In this document: piece by piece, positions 19,580 through 30,279 of the stretch
Layout of the letters: every line of letters begins with the position of its first letter
Numbering within the stretch: position 1 is the first letter of the stretch
Origin: UBA7236 sp964638865
GTDB lineage: Bacteria; Bacteroidota; Bacteroidia; Chitinophagales; BACL12
Direction: 5' to 3'
DNA: 52,450 nt
Assembly: GCA_964638865.1 (NCBI GenBank)
Contig: CAZXBG010000004.1
Location: 1 to 52,450, forward strand
The notes under the pieces: generated by a model
What the model was told of the DNA's origin: nothing
Databases searched by the model: none
The model's input: the letters and a program-made list of their open reading frames with translations, nothing else
Program-made: the position numbers and the translations under genes

Positions 19580-22500
19580 ATGCATCCACTTCTCAGAATT
19601 TTTGGCATAACCCTGCTTTTTTCCATCCTTGGGTCAAGGATGAATTCCCAAATCGTGATTAACGAAGGGACAAACAAAAACGCTACTCTTCTCTACGATG
19701 AAGATGGAGATAATCCTTCCTGGATCGAACTTTATAACACCGGTGCTGCCGGTGTTACCTTAAATAACTACGGAGTTTCAGATGATAGTTCAGACCTTTT
19801 TAAATGGGAGTTTCCCGATATTATTTTAGAAGCAGGACAATTTCTGATTGTATTTACCTCCGGAAAGGACCGTAAACCGGATAATACTATTCATCACTGG
19901 GAACAACCTGTTAATGATGTTTCCGTATGGAAATACCTCGTTCCGGATGATGATACACCTGCAGATTGGATCGTTTCCGGGTTCGACGATTCAGGTTGGG
20001 AGAATAGTCAGGTTAGTGTTGGATATGGAGATGACGACGACACCACAATTTTACCTGATGGCACCCTGAGCATTTATTTAAGACATGAATTTAATATTGA
20101 CGATACTTCCCAAATTGGCAATGCAATGCTGAGTATGGATTATGACGATGGATTTATTGCTTATTTAAACGGAAATGTAATTGCATTAAATGGATTTGCA
20201 GTAGGGTCGCCTGCTTATGATGAATTGTCAGCTGTGGATCATGAAGCTGCAATGTATTATGGTGCTGCACCTGAAAATTTTATTTTCGAGGAAACATTAT
20301 TTAAATCGTGGCTTGTAGAAGGAACAAATGTTTTTGCAGTTGAAGTGCACAATGTTTCTGAAGGTTCAAGTGACCTTACGGCCAGACCTTTTTTATCTAT
20401 TGGTATTAAAGTAGAAGAAATATTATGGACCGATATACTTCCACCTTGGTTTCCAACATTTACATTGTCTCAAAATTTGCATACAAATTTTAAAATTAAT
20501 GCAGAGGGTGAAAGTATTTATCTCACAAATACTTTAGGTTTTACTGAAGACACCCTTTTTATTGCCGTTGGTGAGGCAGATCATTCCATAGGTTGCATAT
20601 CAGATGGCGCTGATATTTCCGCAATATTTCCAATTCCAACTCCCGGTTATAGCAATTCGGGAATGTATTATACAGGTTATGCAGATGGACTTGCAAACTT
20701 TTCACTTGATGCAGGATTTTATTCCGGTGAACAAACAGTGGAAATAATTATTCCCGCAGGAGGTGAAATACATTATACTTTAAATGGTGAAGTACCTACT
20801 TTGGCAGATCCGCTTTATACAATTCCGATAACAATAGATAATACAACGGTAATAAAAGCAAGAAATTTTGATCCGGACGGAATTTTATTACCCGGTAAAA
20901 CAGCTACCAATACTTTTTTTATCGATGAAAATATTACTGTTCCTGTAGTTTCTATTACAACAAATAATAATAATTTGTATGGAGATCAAGGCATTTTTGA
21001 CAATTGGTGGACCGATTGGAAAAAGGCAAGTTATATTGAATATTTTGACACTTTGCAATACAATGCTTTTGAACAAAATGTTGCAATAAAAGTAGATGGA
21101 GGTGCAGGAGGAAGCCGCGCATTACCTCAGCATAGTATGCGTGTTGAATTGGACAATCCTGCTTATGGCGACGGAACATTAAATTATCCATTATTTAAAA
21201 GAAGATGGGCTGTTGATGAATATGAAACTTTTTATTTGCGAAACGGAAGTAACATGAGTAATGTACTTCCGTATAAGGATGCATTTATGGTTCGCAGTAC
21301 AGAGGGAACTTACAATGAACATATGGCATATGATCCTATCGTTGTATTTTTAAATGGAGAATATTTTGGATATTATGAATTGAGAACAAAACTGGATGAA
21401 GGCCATTTTAATCACGCTTTAGGAATAGAAAAAGATAGTCTTGATCTGCTCACATTGAGTTATTGGTACGGATTAATACTGCGTACTTTAAGTGGTTCTG
21501 ACACTGATTTTGTACAAATGCGCGATTATTTAGGAAATTATCCAACACCGGAAGATCCCGAATTTTATTTAATTGCTGATTCCATTCTCGATCTTAAAAA
21601 TTTTACCGATTATATAGCAGCGGAAACCTGGATGGCAAATTATGATTGGCCATATAATAATATTAAAGCATGGCGAGATAGAGGTGGAGATAATAAATGG
21701 AAATATGCATTAATTGATGTAGAACTTGGTTTGGGAATGGGTGCATGGTCGGATGCAACTTCAGATCTAATAGGCGGATTATTTGGAACACAACTATATA
21801 TAGAACCACTTGCTAAATTATTGCAGAATCCTATTTATCACGATTATTTTGTGAACCGTTATGCTGATTTGATGAATTCTACATTTTTACCGGAGAGAAC
21901 ACTTCCCATGGAGGATAGCATGTATTTAGAGGTAATACCTGAATTACCACGACAATTATTGCTTTGGGGTTATGGACCGCTCGGTGAACAATTGGCAACT
22001 TTTAACGAATATCGCGATGCATTGCGCAGTGATTTTGAAGTGCGTTCAGGTTATGTACGCAACCAAATAAAATCCGCTTTTGCGCTTGATGGGAAAGTGG
22101 ACATTACTTTAGATTGTTCACCTCCCGGTGCAGGCAGAATAAAAATAAGTACACTCACCATTTTTGATATGCCCTGGACCGGAATTTATTTTGATGGTGT
22201 ACCTGTTCAATTAACTGCTGAACCAAATACAGGTTATACATTTTCTCATTGGGGTGATAGTCCCTTTATTACAGATACTTTATTAAATACCTTTTTATCA
22301 AATATTTCAGCGGATGAAATATTTACCGCATATTTTGATGGAGCTCCTGCCCCGGAAGAAATTGTAGTGAGCGAAGTAAATTATAATGCGGAAGAAACAG
22401 TAAACGCAGGTAATTGGATTGAACTTTGGAATCATGGAGTATCAGAAGTAAATATTTCAGGGTGGAAAATAAAAGACGCAAATCCGCTACATATTTATCT

Positions 22501-23778
22501 TATTCCAGATGGAACAATGATTAATGCTGATGAACGTTTAGTTTTGGCAGTTGATCTTCCTCTTTTTGAAATTCAACATCCCGAAGTAATTAATGTTTTA
22601 GGACCACTTGGTTTCGGGCTTGATAATACAGCAGAAACAATTCAGGTTTATGATATTCAAAATGCGCTTAAATTAGAATTTTCGTACCTTGATGATGCTC
22701 CGTGGCCCGGTGGTGCTGACGGACAAGGCAGGACCATGGAATTAGTTGATCCAACAGAAGATCTAAACTACCCTGATAATTGGTTCGACGGTTGCATTGG
22801 CGGTTCGCCCGGTGAACCCTACACGCCCTGTGATGACCCTGTTATTTTCAGTGAAATAAATTATAATTCAGGTGGAGATTTCGACAGCGATGACTGGGTG
22901 GAATTGCGCAATATCTCGGATGCATCGGTGGATATAAGTGGATGGAAATTTATGGATGATTCATTAGGAGNNNNNNNNNNNNNNNNNNNNNNNNNNNNNN
23001 NNNNNNNNNNNNNNNNNNNNNNNNNNNNNNNNNNNNNNNNNNNNNNNNNNNNNNNNNNNNNNNNNNNNNNTCGGATGCATCGGTGGATATAAGTGGATGG
23101 AAATTTATGGATGATTCATTAGGAGTTTTACATGAGTTTTTAATTCCGGATGGAAATATTTTAAACCCTTCACAAAATTTGGTTCTAACTCAAACGGAAT
23201 CAAAATTTATTGTTGCACATCCCTTTGTTTCTAATTACAATGGATCCTTTAATTTTAATTTAGGTAATAATGGGGAATGGATAAGAATGTATGATGTTAA
23301 TGGAATTTTATCTTTATCAGTAAATTATCAGGATCTCACACCATGGCCACTTGCAGCTGATGGGGGAAATTATACTTTGGAAATTCTTGACTCGCTCGGT
23401 CAGATGAATAGCGGATCTAACTGGACAATAATTTGTCCCGGAGGCTCACCGGGAATTTATGCCTTTGAACCTTGTACTGACACCACTGTAATTGATACAA
23501 CGGTTAATGTGATTGATGAAAAATTTTTAGCAATATCAATTTACCCTAATCCCGCCGAAAATTTTATTAATGTGTTTATCAATATTCCTTCAAATCAATA
23601 TATGGAAATTAATCTGATAGGGATAAATGGGGCGCACTCCGATAAATTATTTTCCGGGGAATTATCTTTAGGTATTCATAAACTTTTTGTGGATTTACAG
23701 GGTTATACATCTGGCATATATTTATTGGAAATACGAAGTTCGGAAGGAACATTTGTGGAGCGGTTTATTAAAGAATAA
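19580..23778 (+). CDS. Secreted CotH-kinase / lamin-tail-domain protein with T9SS sorting domain, interrupted by a scaffold gap
   Basis: If the duplicated 55-bp end and the 100 N are removed, 19580-22970 joins 23126-23778 in frame, giving 1347 aa. The order is: signal peptide (1-~24), lamin-tail domain (~25-100), a galactose-binding-like region, a chitobiase-like C-terminal domain (~375-450, IHYTLNGEVP), a CotH domain (~453-800), lamin-tail domains (~927-1060 and ~1086-1230) and a T9SS sorting domain (from ~1268, IYPNPAENF). The CotH part shows the conserved NYDWPYNNIKAW and YALIDVELGLGMG blocks. CotH is a spore-coat protein kinase in Bacillus, and such enzymes phosphorylate serine on secreted proteins. 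The same fold is common in secreted Bacteroidota proteins of unknown role. ATG at 19580 is chosen because the signal peptide starts there. Confidence 0.85.
22916..22970 (+). repeat. 55-bp contig end, identical to 23071-23125
   Basis: The last 55 bases before the N run are repeated exactly after it. The repeat encodes part of the third lamin-tail domain (DISGWKFMDDSLG). An exact 55-bp overlap of two contig ends is typical of a de Bruijn assembly with k=55. Confidence 0.9.
22971..23070. other. Scaffold gap of 100 N
   Basis: Exactly 100 unknown bases, the conventional placeholder for a gap of unknown size. The flanks overlap, so the true gap length is probably negative (nothing is missing). Confidence 0.97.
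23071..23125 (+). repeat. 55-bp contig start, identical to 22916-22970
   Basis: Second copy of the 55-bp overlap. Removing it together with the N run restores the reading frame at GGA-GTT and gives one uninterrupted lamin-tail domain. Confidence 0.9.
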
Positions 23779-23836
23779 GTGTAAAAAGAAACGCTCTTTC
23801 TTTAATAAAAATGAAGCGCTCTTATTTTTTCGATAG

Positions 23837-23844
23837 TAACTTTG
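23837..23844 (+). promoter_or_regulatory. Promoter -7 element of hemH
   Basis: TAACTTTG is an exact TAnnTTTG match, ending 19 nt before the hemH ATG. No convincing -33 TTTG is visible. Confidence 0.55.
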
Positions 23845-23863
23845 CCCTTAATAATTATTATAG

Positions 23864-24871
23864 ATGCAACAATTAACAGGTATTTTATTGGTCAATCTCG
23901 GTACACCCGATTCTCCATCTGTTCCTGATGTAAGAAAATATTTAAAGGAATTTTTATTGGATGAGCGTGTTATTGATATACCTGCTCCTCAACGAAATTT
24001 GTTGGTTCGTGGCATCATAGCACCTTTTAGGGCGCCAAAAAGTGCAAAATTGTACGCTCAGATATGGAAAGAAAATGGTTCACCACTCCTATCATTCAGT
24101 GTGTTACTCAAAAATAAATTGCAACAAAAATTAGGGAAAAATTTCCTGGTAGAATTAGCGATGCGTTATCAAAGTCCTTCCATTAAAAATGGACTGGATA
24201 TTTTAAAAAAAACAAATTGCAGCAAAATAATTGTTATTCCCCTTTTTCCACAATACTCTTCAGCAGCGAATGGTTCGGTGGTTGAAAAAGTGATGAATGT
24301 AATTAAAAGTAACCCCGTATTTCCTGAATTGCGGTTTACCGGAAGTTTTCATCATCAACCATTATTTATTAAAGCTTTTTCTGAGATCGGAAAAAAATAT
24401 GAACCTGCAGGTTACGACCATATTATTTTCAGTTTTCATGGCTTGCCGGAAAGACAAATTTCAAAATCATTACCTGATTTTAATTGCCTTTCTGAAATTT
24501 GTTGTATTACATTTACTCTTCAAAACCACTTATGTTATCGCGCCCAATGTTTTGAAACCGCAAGAGCGATTGCTGAATCATTAAATATCCCTGATAAAAA
24601 ATATACGGTATGTTTTCAATCGCGACTTGGAAAAACTCCCTGGATAAAACCATACTCAGATGAAGTTATAAAACAACTTGCCGGGAAGGGGGTAAAAAAA
24701 ATATTAGCTTTCAGCCCTGCATTTGTTGCTGATTGCCTCGAAACTATTTATGAAATAGGTGTGGAATACAATTCGCTGTTCATTGAGCATGGCGGAGAAA
24801 AAATTCAATTGGTGGAAAGTTTGAACGACAGCGATCTGTTTATTGAATGCATCGAAGAAATGATCAAATGA
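23864..24871 (+). CDS. hemH: Ferrochelatase
   Basis: This 335-aa enzyme inserts Fe2+ into protoporphyrin IX, the last step of the protoporphyrin-dependent haem route. Visible family blocks are the N-terminal LLVNLGTPDSP, IVIPLFPQYSS, FSFHGLPERQ with the metal-site His192, TVCFQSRLGKTPWI, and SPAFVADCLETIYEI with Glu293. The length is normal. It has its own promoter and is not in an operon with hemL, although both are on the + strand within 8 kb. Its stop lies only 11 nt from the stop of the convergent barrel gene, with no hairpin between them. Confidence 0.95.
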   Translation: MQQLTGILLVNLGTPDSPSVPDVRKYLKEFLLDERVIDIPAPQRNLLVRGIIAPFRAPKSAKLYAQIWKENGSPLLSFSVLLKNKLQQKLGKNFLVELAMRYQSPSIKNGLDILKKTNCSKIIVIPLFPQYSSAANGSVVEKVMNVIKSNPVFPELRFTGSFHHQPLFIKAFSEIGKKYEPAGYDHIIFSFHGLPERQISKSLPDFNCLSEICCITFTLQNHLCYRAQCFETARAIAESLNIPDKKYTVCFQSRLGKTPWIKPYSDEVIKQLAGKGVKKILAFSPAFVADCLETIYEIGVEYNSLFIEHGGEKIQLVESLNDSDLFIECIEEMIK

Positions 24872-24882
24872 TTTAATAACCC

Positions 24883-27318
24883 TCAAAACATTTCAATACC
24901 GCCACCATCATAATTTTCTTCCATTCTTCCTCCTCTGCGTTTATTGTCCTGCTGTCCGAACTTATAAGTAAGCTTTAAGGTGCCTATCTGCGACTGACGT
25001 TTTCTGGAATACTCTGAATAAAAGTTAATGCCTTCACTATATCCTTCCCAAATTCTGGTATTAAATACATCGCTCATACTCAAATTAACGCTGAGTTTAT
25101 TTTGAAAGAAATCAGATTTTAATCCGGCATCAAGATAATATACAGGTTCCGATTCGCCCTGCGCAAAGGTCCATGGAGTATTGTAACTAAAGGTTAATTG
25201 AAATGCTGTTTGTTTTAATACCTGAAAGATAGACATCACTCTGATATTATAAGTAAATTGCGAATTATTTAATCCCACTTCCAAATTTTCTGCATTCACT
25301 AATGTTTGATTAAAATTGACACTTGATGTCACATTCCACCATTTGTAAAACTCATTTTTTCCAACCAATTCAACACCATATTTTTCCTCATTATTATAAT
25401 TCTGAAAGGTCATTACAGATATACCATCCGTATCAACTACCGAATAAGGAGAAATTTCATTTAAAGTTTGATTGTAGTATACGGATGCAGATAGAGAATG
25501 TTTTTTGAAATCCTTCGTAAATGCGATTTCATAAGAATTTTCATATTCCGGCTCTAAGAATGGATTTCCCACTCTGAAACTATAAGGATCAGAATAATCG
25601 GGGAATGGATTTAAGAACCATGAATTTGGTCTGTCAATTCTGCGACTATAACTTGCTCCAAGTTCTGTTTCTTCATTAAATTTATAGGCAATATGTACGC
25701 TTGGAAACAGTCCGAAATAATCATTATTAAATACTTCATTTGTTGTTACAAGTTCTGAATTTGTATAAGTTTGTTCTGCTCTTAATCCAAGCTGATAACC
25801 AAATTTTTTGTAACTGGAATTCCAAATCAGGTAAGCTGCAACAACATCTTCATTATATTTAAATTGATTATTCAATGAATCATCAATATCCCAATCATTT
25901 ATAATATCATCGAAAGATTCGGAATATAAAGTATTGTCCTTAATCTCTTTTGTATATTTAATTCCTGTTTCCAACTGATTGCCGTTTTTAAAAGGGCGAA
26001 CATAATCAGTGCCTATACTTGCATCTGTATTGATGGAGGGCCTTGACACAAATTGTAACAGCGGATCTCCAATCAGGATATTATCGGTATCAAAAAATTG
26101 TTCATCGTAATTGCTTTCATCGCTTCCATCACCTTTTGAATAGAATGCATCAGCGGTCAATAGATGTTTCGGACTGTCGAAAGTTTTTCTGAATGTAGTT
26201 CCGATATTATAATTAGAACCTTCATTTAAACTAAAGGTATTGCGAATACTTGTTGAAGTTAAAACACTGTCAAGGTTCAAAAAAGTATAGTCAACGCCAT
26301 CTGATTTGTCAGATTTATTCGTGTGGAATGATCCCGATAAACCAATAGTTGTTTTATCATTGATATAATAATCCAATCCGGTGCGCGCCATATGCATTTG
26401 CGATTTTGAATTGGAGTTACTTAACGAATTTAAATAAAATGTGGTATCCGCATCAAAGGTTTTCCGAAACATTGAACCCGAACCGTTGCGATCATCATTC
26501 ACATAACTATAATTGGAATAAAAGTTAAATTTTTGATTTCTAAAATTTAGTGATACGCCGCCTTCATATTTAGGAGTTGTTGATACACCTGCGGTAATAT
26601 TTCCATTTAATCCTGCCTTTTTATTTTTCTTTAAAACTATATTTATTATACCTGAATTCCCCTCAGCCTCATAGCGCGCAGAAGGGTTTGTAACCACCTC
26701 AATACTTTCTATCGAACTTGCCGGAATTTGCTCTAAAATTGCGTTCATATTACTTCCCACAATACCGGAAGGTTTTCCGTCAATAAAAATAATAACACCT
26801 TCATTTCCTCTGAGACTGATATTTCCATCAATATCAATTACCACCGATGGTATTGTTTGCAAGGCATCAGATGCAGAACCTGCGGAAGCAACAATATCTT
26901 TTTCAATATTATATATTTTCTTATCAATGCTATTTTGAAAATACGATTTTTCTGCGGTGATATTCACACCATCCAAAGCCATTGCATTTTGGTAAAGCAC
27001 CATTTTACCTGCAAAAAATACCGCAGTTCCGGATTTAATTTCGATGTTTTTATTTGCCTCCGTATATCCGATATATCGATAGTGAAGCATATAGGTTCCC
27101 GGTTTAGTAATATTTATTGTGAATTTTCCTGCTGCATCCGTAATTCCTCCGCTTATAATGGTGGAATCAGTTTGCAGTGTCAGTGTTACAGCGGCAAATT
27201 CAATCGGTTTTGAAGTTGCAGAATCAATTACCGAACCTGTGATAATAAATTCCGTCATTTGTGCAGAAGCAATTTGTAATGTAATAAATAATATAAATAC
27301 GGCAACTAAACATCTCAT
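24883..27318 (-). CDS. Outer membrane beta-barrel family protein (TonB-receptor-like)
   Basis: This 811-aa protein has a signal peptide (ending ASAQ). A carboxypeptidase-regulatory-like domain (about 27-115, ITGSVIDSATSKPIEFAAV) is followed by a plug-like domain with IDGKPSG and SSIESIEVVTNPSARYEAEGNSGIINIVLKKN. A large barrel domain follows. This is the architecture of the OMP_b-brl_3 'outer membrane beta-barrel family' of Bacteroidota, which resembles TonB receptors but usually lacks a clear TonB box. It ends in a charged Gly-rich tail (GGRMEENYDGGGIEMF) rather than the usual terminal aromatic strand, although the last residue is Phe. The substrate is unknown. Confidence 0.88.
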   Translation of the reverse strand: MRCLVAVFILFITLQIASAQMTEFIITGSVIDSATSKPIEFAAVTLTLQTDSTIISGGITDAAGKFTINITKPGTYMLHYRYIGYTEANKNIEIKSGTAVFFAGKMVLYQNAMALDGVNITAEKSYFQNSIDKKIYNIEKDIVASAGSASDALQTIPSVVIDIDGNISLRGNEGVIIFIDGKPSGIVGSNMNAILEQIPASSIESIEVVTNPSARYEAEGNSGIINIVLKKNKKAGLNGNITAGVSTTPKYEGGVSLNFRNQKFNFYSNYSYVNDDRNGSGSMFRKTFDADTTFYLNSLSNSNSKSQMHMARTGLDYYINDKTTIGLSGSFHTNKSDKSDGVDYTFLNLDSVLTSTSIRNTFSLNEGSNYNIGTTFRKTFDSPKHLLTADAFYSKGDGSDESNYDEQFFDTDNILIGDPLLQFVSRPSINTDASIGTDYVRPFKNGNQLETGIKYTKEIKDNTLYSESFDDIINDWDIDDSLNNQFKYNEDVVAAYLIWNSSYKKFGYQLGLRAEQTYTNSELVTTNEVFNNDYFGLFPSVHIAYKFNEETELGASYSRRIDRPNSWFLNPFPDYSDPYSFRVGNPFLEPEYENSYEIAFTKDFKKHSLSASVYYNQTLNEISPYSVVDTDGISVMTFQNYNNEEKYGVELVGKNEFYKWWNVTSSVNFNQTLVNAENLEVGLNNSQFTYNIRVMSIFQVLKQTAFQLTFSYNTPWTFAQGESEPVYYLDAGLKSDFFQNKLSVNLSMSDVFNTRIWEGYSEGINFYSEYSRKRQSQIGTLKLTYKFGQQDNKRRGGRMEENYDGGGIEMF

Positions 27319-27340
27319 CTTTAATAATTAAAAATTTTTA

Positions 27341-27348
27341 CAAAAATA
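27341..27348 (-). promoter_or_regulatory. Promoter -7 element of the beta-barrel gene
   Basis: The minus strand reads TATTTTTG, an exact TAnnTTTG match, 22 nt upstream of the ATG at 27318. A TTG lies 17 nt further upstream (27366-27368). This suggests a short leader of about 16 nt. Confidence 0.55.
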
Positions 27349-27531
27349 CGGCATTTGGACTGCAACAATTTCTGCGGGTTAAACACCATAAGGTGATCTT
27401 AACAAACTATAACACTATAAGTTTGTTTCCCTTTCGAAGAATTTAAGAGGACTCAATTATTCACATATCATGGAATATATAAGCAAGGTTTAGTATTTTT
27501 CGCCTTCAAATCGGTAAAAAAGTATAAAATC

Positions 27532-29073
27532 GTGGAGAAAAAGATAGAAAAACTGCAAAAAAAGAAGGCGGAAGCACTGTTAGGTGGTGGTTCTGTGCGA
27601 ATCGAACAACAGCATAAAAAGGGTAAACTCACAGCCCGGGAACGTGTGCAGTTGCTGATGGATGAGGGCACTTTTGAGGAAATTGGACAATTGGTGATGC
27701 ATCGCAGCCACGATTTTGGAATGGAAAAACAACGTTTTTATGGTGACGGAGTTATAACAGGTTATGGAAAGATCAATGGACGCCTCACCTATGTTTACGC
27801 GCAGGATTTTACGGTTTTTGGTGGTAGTTTAAGTGAGACACATGCCGAAAAGATATGCAGGATTATGGATCTCGCCATGCAAAATGGGGCTCCTGTGATA
27901 GGTTTGAACGATAGTGGCGGAGCCAGAATACAGGAAGGTGTGAATTCACTTGGTGGGTATGCGGATCTTTTTTACAGAAATACCTTAGCAAGCGGGGTGA
28001 TACCGCAGATATCAGCCATTATGGGGCCATGCGCCGGTGGAGCTGTATATTCTCCGGCAATAACTGATTTTATATTAATGGTGGAAAAAACTTCCTACAT
28101 GTTTGTTACAGGACCCAATGTGGTGAAAACAGTAACACATGAAGAGGTTACCAGCGAAGAATTAGGTGGAGCAATTACCCATTCCACAAAAAGTGGTGTG
28201 GCACATTTTGCAACATTAAACGGACTGGATTGCCTTCAAAAAATTCGTTTATTATTGAGTTATATGCCTCAGAATTGTGAGGAGGAAACACCCTTATTTC
28301 AATATACCCCTGGTGATGAACTTCGCATTAAATTAAATACCATTTTGCCCGATAACCCCAATCAACCATACGATATTCGGGATGTGATAGCAGAAACAAT
28401 GGATGCGGAATCTTTTTTTGAGGTGCATCAGAATTATGCAGAAAACATTGTTGTTGGTTTTGCAAGAATTGGCGGTAAAAGCATCGGAATCGTTGCTAAT
28501 CAGCCTGCCGTTCTGGCGGGTGTTCTGGATATTGAATCAAGTAAAAAGGCAGCGAGGTTTGTGCGTTTTTGCGATTGTTTTAATATTCCATTGGTTGTTT
28601 TTGAAGATGTTCCCGGATTTTTACCCGGAACTGACCAGGAATGGCGGGGTATTATTACAAATGGGGCAAAATTATTGTTCGCTTTCAGTGAAGCAACCGT
28701 TCCAAGAATAACAATTATTACGCGAAAAGCATACGGCGGTGCCTATGATGTAATGAATAGCAAACATATAGGTGCTGATATGAATTTTGCGTGGCCAAGT
28801 GCCGAGATAGCCGTAATGGGCGCAAAAGGTGCCGCTGAGATTATTTTCAAAAAAGAGATCGAGGAAGCAGAAAATAAAGAGGCGGCTTTGCAGGAAAAAA
28901 TTGATGAATACACTAACAAATTTGCCGATCCCTACAGAGCTGCTTACAGAGGTTTTGTAGATGAAGTAATTGTTCCTGCAGAAACCAGAATAAAAATTAT
29001 GAAGGCTTTGGACATGCTTAAAAATAAAGTAGCTAAATTGCCAAAGAAAAAACACGGAAATATACCATTGTGA
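27532..29073 (+). CDS. Acyl-CoA carboxylase beta (carboxyltransferase) subunit, propionyl-CoA type
   Basis: This 513-aa protein starts at GTG, since no ATG lies upstream and the first internal Met is past the conserved N-terminus. It is the carboxyltransferase half of biotin-dependent acyl-CoA carboxylases. Motifs are KLTARERVQLLMDEGTFEE, GLNDSGGARIQEGV (first oxyanion-hole region), GPCAGGAVYSPA, and ITRKAYGGAYDVM with MGAKGAAEI in the C-terminal half. Propionyl-CoA carboxylase in this family makes methylmalonyl-CoA. No biotin carboxylase or biotin carrier gene is adjacent, so the other subunits must be encoded elsewhere. Acetyl- versus propionyl-CoA specificity cannot be fixed by eye. Confidence 0.93.
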   Translation: MEKKIEKLQKKKAEALLGGGSVRIEQQHKKGKLTARERVQLLMDEGTFEEIGQLVMHRSHDFGMEKQRFYGDGVITGYGKINGRLTYVYAQDFTVFGGSLSETHAEKICRIMDLAMQNGAPVIGLNDSGGARIQEGVNSLGGYADLFYRNTLASGVIPQISAIMGPCAGGAVYSPAITDFILMVEKTSYMFVTGPNVVKTVTHEEVTSEELGGAITHSTKSGVAHFATLNGLDCLQKIRLLLSYMPQNCEEETPLFQYTPGDELRIKLNTILPDNPNQPYDIRDVIAETMDAESFFEVHQNYAENIVVGFARIGGKSIGIVANQPAVLAGVLDIESSKKAARFVRFCDCFNIPLVVFEDVPGFLPGTDQEWRGIITNGAKLLFAFSEATVPRITIITRKAYGGAYDVMNSKHIGADMNFAWPSAEIAVMGAKGAAEIIFKKEIEEAENKEAALQEKIDEYTNKFADPYRAAYRGFVDEVIVPAETRIKIMKALDMLKNKVAKLPKKKHGNIPL

Positions 29074-29124
29074 TCTATTTTACAATAATTAAATTCCAAA
29101 TTATCAACATACAAAACAATTATC

Positions 29125-30210
29125 ATGTCATCAAAGAAAAAGATCATCGGAAAAACAGAAATAGAATTTCTTTCCAAATATATAAACAATCCATCTCCGA
29201 CAGGTCATGAGGTTGCCGGACAAAAAATTTGGCTGGATTATATTAAACAATATTCTGATACACATTTTGTTGACAATTATGGATCGGTAGCGGCAATTAT
29301 TAATCCTAATGCAGAATTTAAGGTTGTAATCGAAGCACATGCAGATGAAATAGGTTGGTCTGTGCATTATATTACAGCAGACGGTTTTATTTATGTAGAA
29401 AGAATTGGTGGAAGTGATTATGTGATAGCACCAAGTAAACGGGTTAATATTTACACGGATAAAGGAATTGTAAAAGCAATATTTGGATGGCCTGCCATAC
29501 ATACCAGAAGAGGAAAAGAGGAAGCTCCGGAATTAAAAAATATATTTTTAGATTGTGGTTGTACCACTAAAAAGGAAGTGGAAAGTTTGGGAATTAAAAT
29601 TGGTGATGCTATAACCTTTGATGATGATTTTTTTGAACTCAACAATAAATATTACGTAGGCCGCGCATTGGATAATCGCATAGGTGGATTTATGATTTCC
29701 CAGGTTGCACGATTATTAAAACAAAATAAGATAAAGTTACCCTATGCTTTATATATTGTGAATTCTGTTCAGGAGGAAGTTGGTTTGCGCGGTGCAGAAA
29801 TGATGGCACACACCATTAAACCTAATGTTGCCATCGTTACAGATGTTACACATGATTCCAATACTCCAATGATCTCAAAAAATCTGGAAGGGGATCTTAA
29901 GTTGGGATCAGGACCCGCTCTCACCAAAGGCCCGGCGGTGCACAACAAATTATTAAAATTAGTTTCTGATGTTGCCACAGAGAATAAAATTTCATTTCAA
30001 CGGGATGTTGCTTCTCGTTCTACAGGCACCGATACTGATGCTTTTGCCTATTCAAATGGTGGGGTGCCAACCTGTTTAATAGCCCTGCCGCTTCGGTATA
30101 TGCATACAACAGTAGAATGTGTACACAAAAATGATGTGGAACAAGTAATACAGCTTATTTATCACACACTAATAAAATTAAAACCCGGATTTAATTTTAA
30201 ATATATGTAA
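29125..30210 (+). CDS. M42 family (glutamyl aminopeptidase / endoglucanase-like) metallopeptidase
   Basis: This 361-aa cytoplasmic protein has all the co-catalytic dizinc residues of family M42: His72 (EAHADEIG), Asp183 (ALDNRIGG), the catalytic Glu217 and metal ligand Glu218 (VQEEVGLRGA), Asp240 (VTDVTHDS) and His327 (YMHTTVE). M42 enzymes are large tetrahedral aminopeptidases that trim peptides released by proteases; some relatives were first named endoglucanases. No signal peptide is present. The gene follows the carboxylase gene after 51 nt on the same strand and may share its transcript. Confidence 0.94.
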   Translation: MSSKKKIIGKTEIEFLSKYINNPSPTGHEVAGQKIWLDYIKQYSDTHFVDNYGSVAAIINPNAEFKVVIEAHADEIGWSVHYITADGFIYVERIGGSDYVIAPSKRVNIYTDKGIVKAIFGWPAIHTRRGKEEAPELKNIFLDCGCTTKKEVESLGIKIGDAITFDDDFFELNNKYYVGRALDNRIGGFMISQVARLLKQNKIKLPYALYIVNSVQEEVGLRGAEMMAHTIKPNVAIVTDVTHDSNTPMISKNLEGDLKLGSGPALTKGPAVHNKLLKLVSDVATENKISFQRDVASRSTGTDTDAFAYSNGGVPTCLIALPLRYMHTTVECVHKNDVEQVIQLIYHTLIKLKPGFNFKYM

Positions 30211-30224
30211 TATTATATTTAAAG

Positions 30225-30255
30225 AATACCCGTCGGAAAAAATGCACCGGGTATT
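30225..30255. terminator. Possible shared terminator between convergent genes
   Basis: An 8-bp perfect stem (30225-30232 with 30248-30255) has a 15-nt loop. It sits between the convergent M42 gene and the Tyr/Trp-rich protein gene. The following T tract is weak, so the call is moderate. Confidence 0.5.
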
Positions 30256-30279
30256 AATTCACCTTTTTAATCCAAAAAC

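Noticed and set aside
23071..23125. Genuine extra lamin-tail repeat after the gap
   Set aside because: The identity to the pre-gap sequence is exact over 55 bp, while real lamin-tail repeats in this protein are diverged. A contig overlap is the simpler explanation.
23779..23863. Possible terminator hairpin before hemH
   Set aside because: The ACGCTC/GAAGCGCTC pair is a direct repeat with only a four-base complementary core, so no stable stem forms.
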